Position numbers and translations under genes: made by a program
Shown here: one piece after another, positions 1 through 4,418 of the stretch
Layout: each line of letters opens with the position of its first letter
How positions within the stretch are numbered: the first letter of the stretch is position 1
DNA from: Propionibacteriaceae bacterium
GTDB taxonomy: Bacteria > Actinomycetota > Actinomycetes > Propionibacteriales > Propionibacteriaceae
NCBI GenBank assembly: GCA_031272685.1
Contig: JAISTI010000163.1
Coordinates: 1-5,061 of the forward strand
Length of the DNA stretch: 5,061 nt
Direction of reading: 5' to 3'
The notes under the pieces: model-generated
What the model was told of the DNA's origin: nothing
The model's database searches: none
The model's input: the letters and a program-made list of their open reading frames with translations, nothing else

Positions 1-182
1 ACGGTGGCTTGAATTTCGACGGTGTCCTCGGCGCCGAGCCCGGAGACGTTGATGGCGGTGATTTTCACTTCCAGCGGCAGCGGGTCGGCGTCCCCGCCGG
101 CGAGCGCCGCCGTCGGAAAGCCGGCCGCAGCCAGCGAGGCCAAGGCGGCGGCCATCGCGGCCAACAGCACCCGGCATCTCAC
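1..182 (-). CDS. N-terminal fragment of exported protein, probably DUF6049 family
   Basis: Sixty codons are visible from a GTG start at 182 reading left; the gene continues beyond the window. The protein begins MRCRVLLAAMAA, with two arginines, a long Ala/Leu-rich hydrophobic stretch to about residue 26 and an ALA|GG signal-peptidase-I-like site near residue 28, so it is very probably exported. The mature start (PLEVKITAINVSGLGAEDTV) resembles the first beta-strands of DUF6049 proteins, which carry a similar 'v.i..l.p..l...dtv.v.g.v' pattern. The assignment rests mainly on context: in many actinobacteria a DUF6049 gene, followed by mviN/murJ, is divergent from the CCA nucleotidyltransferase gene. 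A TAG stop lies in frame four codons before the GTG, so no longer start is possible. A downstream ATG (codon 10) would cut the signal peptide. Seeing only 60 residues, I am confident of export but only moderately confident of the family. The NUDIX gene often found between the two is absent. Confidence 0.6.
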   Translation of the reverse strand, partial: MRCRVLLAAMAAALASLAAAGFPTAALAGGDADPLPLEVKITAINVSGLGAEDTVEIQAT

Positions 183-188
183 CTTCCC

Positions 189-194
189 ATCCTA
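189..194 (-). promoter_or_regulatory. -10-like hexamer TAGGAT placed for leaderless start of the minus-strand gene
   Basis: On the minus strand TAGGAT is followed by exactly six bases (GGGAAG) and then the GTG start at 182. This is the geometry of an actinobacterial leaderless promoter (TAnnnT, with the start codon at +1). No good -35 is seen. The same bases could instead act as a Shine-Dalgarno sequence (AGGA seven bases before GTG), so the two readings cannot be separated from sequence. Confidence 0.4.
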
Positions 195-229
195 ACTGGA
201 ATCACTTTGGCCACCCGCTAGCCCATGCC

Positions 230-243
230 CCCGGCAAGCCGGG
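230..243. promoter_or_regulatory. Perfect 14-bp dyad CCCGGCAAGCCGGG in the divergent spacer
   Basis: Six-base arms (230-235 and 238-243) are exact reverse complements around a central AA. The dyad ends one base before the cca -10 hexamer, so a bound protein would cover the core promoter. It also lies about 48 bases upstream of the divergent GTG. The two-base centre is short for an RNA hairpin, so an operator for a dimeric regulator is the more natural reading. In G/C-rich DNA such a dyad can also occur by chance. Confidence 0.3.
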
Positions 244-244
244 A

Positions 245-250
245 TAGAGT
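245..250 (+). promoter_or_regulatory. -10-like hexamer TAGAGT before cca (leaderless arrangement)
   Basis: TAGAGT is followed by six bases (TTGCCC) and then GTG at 257, putting the expected +1 on the start codon. There is no Shine-Dalgarno sequence upstream of cca, which agrees with leaderless translation. A -35 element is not recognisable at 16-18 bases spacing. Confidence 0.45.
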
Positions 251-256
251 TTGCCC

Positions 257-1690
257 GTGCTTTCTTTGACCCAGCGGCAGCGCCAGGCCCTCGACCAGGC
301 GCGGCTCTCCGACCCGCAGGTGCGGCAGTTGGCGGCCGCCTTCAAAGCGGCCGGATACGAGCTGTACCTGGTGGGCGGGTCGGTGCGCGACGCCGTCATG
401 GGGCGGCTGGGCAACGACCTCGATTTCACCACCGATGCCCGGCCGGAAGCCATCGAGAAATTGCTCTCCCCCATCGCCGCCGCCATCTGGGATGTCGGGC
501 GGGCGTTCGGCACTATCGCTGGGAAGCTGGACAACGTCACCGTCGAAATCACCACTTTCCGGGCGGACATCTACACCAGCGAATCGCGCAAGCCGGAGGT
601 TGTCTTCGGCGACCACCTTGGCGGCGACCTGATCCGCCGGGATTTCACCGTCAACGCCATGGCCCTCGACATGGACACCGGCGAGCTGCTCGACCCGTTC
701 AACGGGCTGGCCGACATCGAGCTGGCCGCCATCCGCACCCCGGCCGCGCCCGAGCTTTCTTTCTCCGACGACCCGCTGCGGATGCTGCGCGCCGCCCGCT
801 TCACCTCGCAATTGAATTTCCTGCCCGACCCGGAGGTGGTGCGGGCGATGGCGCGGCTGCGCGAACGCATCGAGATCGTCTCCGCCGAGCGCGTCCGCGA
901 CGAGCTGAGCAAACTGCTGCTCAGCCCCAACCCGCGCCTGGGGCTGAACCTGCTGGTGGAGACGGGCTTGGCGGACATCGTCATCCCGGAGCTGCCGGCG
1001 CTGGCGATGGAGGTGGACGAGCACCACCGCCACAAAGACGTCTTCGAACACTCCATCACCGTGCTGGAGCAGGCCATCGAGCTGGAGGGGCTGCGCGGCC
1101 ACCAGCCCGACCTCGTGCTGCGGCTGGCGGCGCTGCTGCATGACATCGGCAAGCCCGCCACCCGGCGTTTCGAGCCGGGCGGAAAAGTCAGCTTCCTGAT
1201 GCACGACGTGGTGGGCGCGCGCATCGCAAAAAACCGGCTGCAGGCGCTGCGCTACCCGAACGAGGTTATCGACGCCGTCGCCAAGCTGATCGAGCTGCAT
1301 CTGCGCTTCTACGGCTACGCCGACCAAGACTGGACCGACTCCGCCGTCCGCCGCTACGTCCGCGACGCCGGAAGCCAGTTGGAGCGGCTGCACATCCTCA
1401 CCCGCTCCGACGTCACCAGCCAAAACCGCATGAAGGTGGCCCGGCTGCGTTCCGCCTACGACCAGCTCGAATGGCGAATCGCCATGCTCGCCGAGCAGGA
1501 GGAACTCGACGCCATGCGCCCCGACCTGAACGGAGGCCAAATCATGGAGCTGCTGGGCATCCCGCCCGGGCCGGCCGTCGGCAAGGCGTACAAATACTTG
1601 CTGGATCGGCGCATCGAAGAAGGCCCGCTGGGTGAAGAAGCCGCCAAGGCGGCGCTGCTGGACTGGTGGAAGTCCCGCCAGCCTGACTAA
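257..1690 (+). CDS. cca: CCA-adding tRNA nucleotidyltransferase (class II, HD-domain, actinobacterial type)
   Basis: This enzyme adds or repairs the CCA 3' end of tRNAs from CTP and ATP in the cytoplasm. Residue numbers here count from the TTG at 251. Motif A is LVGGSVRDAVMGR (about 40-52) followed by the metal-binding pair D56-x-D58. Motif B is RRDFTVNAMA (129-138). The nucleotide-templating motif is DDPLRMLRAARF (173-184), where the usual ED of EDxxR is DD, as I recall for actinobacterial homologues. The C-terminal half holds an HD phosphohydrolase-like domain with H267, H297-D298 and H318-D319, and ends with the family's GIPPGPAVGKAY helix (436-447). At about 478 residues the length is normal and the gene looks intact. 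I chose GTG 257 because it sits six bases after TAGAGT; TTG 251, two codons upstream in frame, overlaps that spacer and is less likely. No Shine-Dalgarno is present. The MFS gene follows after 31 bp in the same direction. The older name pcnA (poly(A) polymerase) is sometimes given to this family. Confidence 0.96.
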   Translation: MLSLTQRQRQALDQARLSDPQVRQLAAAFKAAGYELYLVGGSVRDAVMGRLGNDLDFTTDARPEAIEKLLSPIAAAIWDVGRAFGTIAGKLDNVTVEITTFRADIYTSESRKPEVVFGDHLGGDLIRRDFTVNAMALDMDTGELLDPFNGLADIELAAIRTPAAPELSFSDDPLRMLRAARFTSQLNFLPDPEVVRAMARLRERIEIVSAERVRDELSKLLLSPNPRLGLNLLVETGLADIVIPELPALAMEVDEHHRHKDVFEHSITVLEQAIELEGLRGHQPDLVLRLAALLHDIGKPATRRFEPGGKVSFLMHDVVGARIAKNRLQALRYPNEVIDAVAKLIELHLRFYGYADQDWTDSAVRRYVRDAGSQLERLHILTRSDVTSQNRMKVARLRSAYDQLEWRIAMLAEQEELDAMRPDLNGGQIMELLGIPPGPAVGKAYKYLLDRRIEEGPLGEEAAKAALLDWWKSRQPD

Positions 1691-1712
1691 GGGGCCAATC
1701 CCGGCGTAGACT
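1683..1712 (+). promoter_or_regulatory. Candidate housekeeping-type promoter for the MFS gene
   Basis: CTGACT (1683-1688, four of six bases of TTGACA) is separated by 18 bases from TAGACT (1707-1712, TAnnnT, four of six bases of TATAAT). The ATG at 1722 comes nine bases after the -10, so the transcript would have a leader of only about two or three bases. The -35 overlaps the end of cca. This suggests the exporter can be transcribed independently of cca, though read-through from cca is also likely with so short a gap. Confidence 0.4.
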
Positions 1713-1721
1713 TGCGCTGTT

Positions 1722-3050
1722 ATGTCGATAAGGTTCCCCCGCCGCAACACAGACCCGGACTCGGTGCCGATGTTCGCGTCCTTGTACATCCGCAATTACC
1801 GGCTGTACTTCTGGGGCGGGCTGGTGTCCAACACCGGCACCTGGATGGCGCGGGTGGCACAAGACTGGCTGGTGCTGACCATCCTCACCAAAGGCGACTC
1901 GCTGTCCCTTGGTGTCACGACGGCGCTGCAATTCTTGCCGGTGGTGTTGCTAGCCGGACAGGCCGGCGCCGCGGCCGACCGCTACGACAAGCGCAAACTC
2001 TTGCAGGTGACCCAGACGTGCATGCTGACCACCGGACTGGCGCTCGCCATCCCGGTGCTGCTGAACGCCACGGCGGTGCCGCTGTGGTACGTCTTTATCC
2101 TGTCTTTCCTCACCGGCATCGCGGCGGCATTCGACGCCCCCGCCCGGCAGGCGTACGCGCCGGAGATGGTCCCCACCAAGCTCATCCCGAACGCCGTCGG
2201 CCTGAATACCACCTCTTTCAACGCCGCCCGGCTGATCGGCCCGGCCCTCTCCGGCATGATGATCGCCTGGTGGGGAGTGGGCTGGTCGCTGCTCATCAAC
2301 GCCGTCAGCTTCGTGCCTGTCATCGTTGCACTGGCGCTGCAACGCCCCGGCGAGCTGCACCCGGCCAAGAAGATGGCCTCCCACAAGGGCGCGCTGCGCG
2401 ACGGGCTGCGCTATGTCCGCAAACGCCCGCGCATCGTGCTGCTGCTGTTCACCATCTTCATGCTGGGCACCTTCGGCATGAACTTCCAGATCACCAACGC
2501 CCTCATGGCGACCGAAGAATTCCACCTGGCCTCCGACGGTTATGGCTTCATGGGCACCATCATGGCCATCGGTTCGCTTTCGGCCGGCCTGTGGGCCGCC
2601 AAGCGCTCCAAACCGCGGATGCGGCTGATAATGATCGCCATGGCCGGGTTCGGGGTGGCGGTCACCGGCCTGACCTTCGCCCCGAACGTCGTCGTCTACT
2701 CGCTGTTCTTGATCCCGGCGGGGCTTTTCTCCCTGACCGTGATGACGGCCTGCAACGCCTCGGTGCAGCTCGCCGTCGAACCAGAAATGCGCGGGCGGGT
2801 GATGGCGCTGTACATGGCGATTTTCATGGGCGGCACCCCGCTGGGCGCGCCGGTGCTCGGCTGGGTCGGCGAGGTGCTGGGGGCGCGCTGGACCCTCGCC
2901 GTCGGTTGCGTGTCGGCCTTCATCACCGTGGCGGTGGTGGTGGGCTATGTCGCCCGTTCCAAAGACTTCGACTGGCCGCACAAGGCCAAGACCGACGACC
3001 CGTCGTTTGACTACCTGAACCAGTCGGAGACCGAGCTGCAATGTCGTTAA
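1722..3050 (+). CDS. Major facilitator superfamily exporter, MFS_3 / EntS-like type
   Basis: A 442-residue integral membrane protein with about twelve hydrophobic segments (roughly 28-54, 63-85, 93-114, 119-138, 169-186, 187-206, 237-255, 275-294, 300-321, 323-350, 360-384, 390-411). The start of TM1, RNYRLYFWGGLVSNTGTWM (24-42), is the hallmark opening of the MFS_3 family. Motif A in loop 2-3 is GAAADRYDKRK (82-92). FDAPARQAYAPEMVP (137-151) and PEMRGRVMALY (354-364) are further family signatures. Members are proton-coupled efflux pumps; the closest characterised example in kind is the enterobactin exporter EntS, but the substrate here cannot be read from sequence. The hydrophilic C-terminal tail (about 30 residues) ends with Cys-Arg. 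ATG 1722 is used because the -10-like TAGACT precedes it. ATG 1770 (residue 17, MFASLYIRNYRL) is a plausible alternative that matches where many homologues begin. Neither has a clear Shine-Dalgarno. The gene lies 31 bp after cca, a link that looks positional rather than functional. Confidence 0.9.
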   Translation: MSIRFPRRNTDPDSVPMFASLYIRNYRLYFWGGLVSNTGTWMARVAQDWLVLTILTKGDSLSLGVTTALQFLPVVLLAGQAGAAADRYDKRKLLQVTQTCMLTTGLALAIPVLLNATAVPLWYVFILSFLTGIAAAFDAPARQAYAPEMVPTKLIPNAVGLNTTSFNAARLIGPALSGMMIAWWGVGWSLLINAVSFVPVIVALALQRPGELHPAKKMASHKGALRDGLRYVRKRPRIVLLLFTIFMLGTFGMNFQITNALMATEEFHLASDGYGFMGTIMAIGSLSAGLWAAKRSKPRMRLIMIAMAGFGVAVTGLTFAPNVVVYSLFLIPAGLFSLTVMTACNASVQLAVEPEMRGRVMALYMAIFMGGTPLGAPVLGWVGEVLGARWTLAVGCVSAFITVAVVVGYVARSKDFDWPHKAKTDDPSFDYLNQSETELQCR

Positions 3051-3063
3051 ATCGCGCAACCGG

Positions 3064-3089
3064 GGAATATCCACCCCAGTGGCTCCGTT
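3064..3089 (+). promoter_or_regulatory. Candidate ECF sigma promoter (GGAAT-N18-GTT, SigR/SigH type)
   Basis: GGAAT at 3064-3068 and GTT at 3087-3089 are separated by exactly 18 bases. This is the published consensus for Streptomyces SigR and close to that of mycobacterial SigH, both of which respond to thiol-oxidative and related protein stress. The expected transcription start, about seven to nine bases after GTT, falls near 3096-3098. That is just ahead of the AAGGA ribosome binding site and would give a leader of about 15 bases before the small frame at 3113. The match is exact, but the motif is short. Which ECF factor, if any, uses it is inference. Confidence 0.42.
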
Positions 3090-3100
3090 GCCGCTCCCGA

Positions 3101-3105
3101 AAGGA
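3101..3105 (+). promoter_or_regulatory. Ribosome binding site (AAGGA) for the 12-codon leader frame
   Basis: AAGGA, part of GAAAGGA at 3099-3105, stands seven bases before ATG 3113. That spacing is optimal and better than the spacing available to the propeller start downstream. It is the main reason to believe the small frame is translated. Confidence 0.5.
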
Positions 3106-3112
3106 TAACGAG

Positions 3113-3138
3113 ATGTCCCGGCACCCCCATCGGGACGT
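3113..3138 (+). other. RNA stem-loop inside the propeller leader
   Basis: ATGTCCCG (3113-3120) can pair with CGGGACGT (3131-3138), giving eight base pairs including one G-U, around a ten-base C-rich loop. The stem contains the AUG of the small leader frame and ends two bases before the GGAAGGA sequence of the propeller gene. It could mask the leader start and hinder access to the downstream site until it melts. No U-run follows, so it is a poor intrinsic terminator for the upstream MFS gene. Confidence 0.45.
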
Positions 3139-3151
3139 GTGGAAGGAATAA
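3113..3151 (+). CDS. Putative 12-residue leader peptide (uORF) coupled to the propeller gene
   Basis: ATG 3113 opens a 12-codon frame, MSRHPHRDVWKE, ending in TAA at 3149-3151. The last A of the stop is the first A of the propeller gene's ATG (TAATG), a classic overlap for termination-reinitiation. An AAGGA ribosome binding site stands seven bases upstream. The final codons (TGG AAG GAA) double as the purine-rich Shine-Dalgarno of the next gene, so ribosomes finishing the peptide stop on the downstream initiation site. The peptide has two His, two Arg and one Trp but no run of a single amino acid, so ordinary amino-acid attenuation is not obvious. It is in a different frame from the propeller gene and is not an N-terminal extension of it. 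It could still be a chance frame in a 5' leader; the combination of RBS, overlap and length argues against that. Confidence 0.48.
   Translation: MSRHPHRDVWKE
3141..3147 (+). promoter_or_regulatory. Ribosome binding site (GGAAGGA) that decides the propeller start
   Basis: GGAAGGA ends three bases before ATG 3151. The spacing is short but the match to the anti-Shine-Dalgarno is strong. The site would lie inside the coding region if translation began at GTG 3139, so it supports ATG 3151. Its position within the last codons of the 12-residue frame suits reinitiation. Confidence 0.6.
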
Positions 3152-4353
3152 TGAAGAGAAACCCCGCCATCCGGCTGCTGCTCTCGCTGCTCGCCGTCGC
3201 CCTGCTCGCCATCGGCCTCGCCCCGGCGGTCGCCCCCACCGGAGCGCACGCCGCCACCAAACCCCCGGTGAAAGTCAAACTGGACGCCAAGCCGTACACC
3301 ACCGGCGGCGCGTTCCCCTACGACATCGCCGTCAGCCCGAAGAACGGCAACCTGTACGTGCTCGACCACGGCAAATCGCTGGTGAGCGTGCTGAACGCGA
3401 AAACCGGCAAGCAGATCGCGAAAATCAAGCTGACCAACGCCAAGATTGTCGAACCGAACGCCATCGTGGCGGTGGGTTCCAAGCTGTATGTGCTGGATGG
3501 CTACCGCGACCGCCTGTACATCATCTCCGCCACCAAGAACAAGGTGGTCGGCACGGTGAAGATCAATACCACCGCCAACTTCGACGAGCCGGAAACGCTG
3601 GTTGCCAGCCGTGACGGGAAATACCTCTATATTGGGGCGCATATCTCCAACCGCATCCTCGTCTTCGACATCGCCAAGAAGAAGGTGACCCACCGCTACG
3701 ATATTTCCGCCGCCTTGAAGGCTTTCCCCGCAGACGCCGGGGTCACGGGCACGCAGGTCGTCGACATCGAAACCTCCGACAACGGGCGCTACCTGTACCT
3801 GTCGCTGATGACCACTTTCGCCGTCGACACCTTCTCATCGGTCGCGGTCTACGACACCAAAGCCAAGAAGGTGACCGCCGTGGAGAGCAGCGAAGAGCAC
3901 CCGATCGGCGTGCCGAACACCGAGTTCTACGACCTGCTGAACGTCGGCGGCGACAAGGTCTACCGCTCGGTGAGCACCGAGACCACCGACGGCCATCCGT
4001 TCTACGTGGAGGTGCTCGACCTGTCCAACCCGAAGAAGATCAAGTCCGTAGACACCATCCCGATGCCGAAGAACAACATCCCCTACATGATGCTTTACTC
4101 GCACGGCTACGTCTTCGTCTCCAACCCGGACAACGACGGCTTCACCAAATACCTTCCCAGCCCGGACACCGTGCAGATCATCGACACCCACAAGAAGGGC
4201 AAGAAGGCGGTGGTCGGCTCCTTCCACTCCAAGACGTCCGAGCTGCTGGTGGGCGCGCTTTCCAAGAACGGCAAGACCGCCTACTTCATCAACGGCGGCT
4301 CACTCGATAAAGGCTGGAAGGGCCTGGTAACGGTGGCGCACTTCACCTTCTGA
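3151..4353 (+). CDS. Secreted seven-bladed beta-propeller protein, YVTN/NHL-like, function unknown
   Basis: A 400-residue protein with a Sec signal peptide: MKRNPAIR, a hydrophobic core to about residue 28, and AHA|AT cleavage after residue 34. There is no lipobox, LPxTG or C-terminal anchor, so it is predicted to be released outside the cell. The mature part shows seven repeats near 54-94, 102-138, 147-185, 201-247, 259-304, 311-360 and 363-400. Most have a 'NG.LYV....(S/R)..V...(D/N)..T.K.V..I' pattern as in GNLYVLDHGKSLVSVLNAKT and SKLYVLDGYRDRLYIISATK. This is typical of YVTN/NHL-type propellers. The extra strand VKVKLDAKPY (40-49) could close the ring with the last blade. I count 38 Lys against 7 Arg in the mature chain, a net positive charge of about ten, and no cysteine. 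No catalytic motif or PQQ-type repeat is seen, so binding or scaffolding is more likely than catalysis. The start is set by GGAAGGA at 3141-3147; GTG 3139 in frame is the rejected alternative. It probably has its own promoter (3064-3089) and leader peptide. Confidence 0.85.
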   Translation: MKRNPAIRLLLSLLAVALLAIGLAPAVAPTGAHAATKPPVKVKLDAKPYTTGGAFPYDIAVSPKNGNLYVLDHGKSLVSVLNAKTGKQIAKIKLTNAKIVEPNAIVAVGSKLYVLDGYRDRLYIISATKNKVVGTVKINTTANFDEPETLVASRDGKYLYIGAHISNRILVFDIAKKKVTHRYDISAALKAFPADAGVTGTQVVDIETSDNGRYLYLSLMTTFAVDTFSSVAVYDTKAKKVTAVESSEEHPIGVPNTEFYDLLNVGGDKVYRSVSTETTDGHPFYVEVLDLSNPKKIKSVDTIPMPKNNIPYMMLYSHGYVFVSNPDNDGFTKYLPSPDTVQIIDTHKKGKKAVVGSFHSKTSELLVGALSKNGKTAYFINGGSLDKGWKGLVTVAHFTF

Positions 4354-4356
4354 GGC

Positions 4357-4372
4357 GCGCCCTCCGAGGCGC
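4357..4372 (+). terminator. Short G/C hairpin after the propeller gene
   Basis: GCGCC (4357-4361) and GGCGC (4368-4372) form a five-base-pair stem with a six-base loop, starting three bases after the stop codon. No U-run follows on the plus strand, so it fits the U-poor terminators proposed for actinobacteria only weakly. It could be a chance pairing in G/C-rich DNA. Confidence 0.3.
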
Positions 4373-4399
4373 ACCTGAAAAAGGCAACCGCGGGCAGGG

Positions 4400-4418
4400 G
4401 CTCAGCTACTGGCTGAGC
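4400..4418 (-). terminator. Hairpin over the stop codon of the acyl-CoA ligase gene
   Basis: Perfect seven-base arms GCTCAGC and GCTGAGC surround a five-base loop. Read on the minus strand, the loop is CAGTA and the TAG stop (4408-4406) spans the loop and the first base of the second arm. A run of five T lies 17 bases further on, too far for a classic intrinsic terminator. With the plus-strand hairpin it separates two convergent genes. Confidence 0.35.

Noticed and set aside
9..221. A 70-codon plus-strand frame at the left edge
   Set aside because: The opposite strand encodes a convincing signal peptide with a start signal; this frame is Arg/Gly-rich and runs through the divergent spacer.
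218..1795. A 525-codon open frame on the minus strand opposite cca
   Set aside because: It is a by-product of G/C-rich third positions in cca. Its translation is rich in Gln, Gly, Val and His with no recognisable domain, while the opposite strand carries every Cca motif.
1712..3010. A 432-codon plus-strand frame overlapping the MFS gene, and a 450-codon minus-strand frame at 1950-3302
   Set aside because: Both are low-complexity, Arg/Gly/His-rich shadow translations. The 1722-3050 frame has clear MFS_3 signatures and hydrophobic periodicity.
3073..3082. Short dyad near CCAC...GTGG upstream of the propeller gene
   Set aside because: Only four pairs, no extension and no U-run; too weak to call a terminator or operator.
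3139..3150. GTG 3139 as the start of the propeller gene
   Set aside because: The best Shine-Dalgarno (GGAAGGA, 3141-3147) would then be inside the gene. ATG 3151 gives a standard signal peptide beginning MKRN.
2923..3693. Minus-strand frame crossing the intergenic region and the propeller start
   Set aside because: It runs through the plus-strand promoter, leader and signal peptide region and shows no domain. It is a mirror of the propeller coding strand.
4354..4361. Palindrome GGCGCGCC just after the propeller stop
   Set aside because: An eight-base G/C palindrome is expected by chance in this composition. It is noted only as part of the hairpin region.
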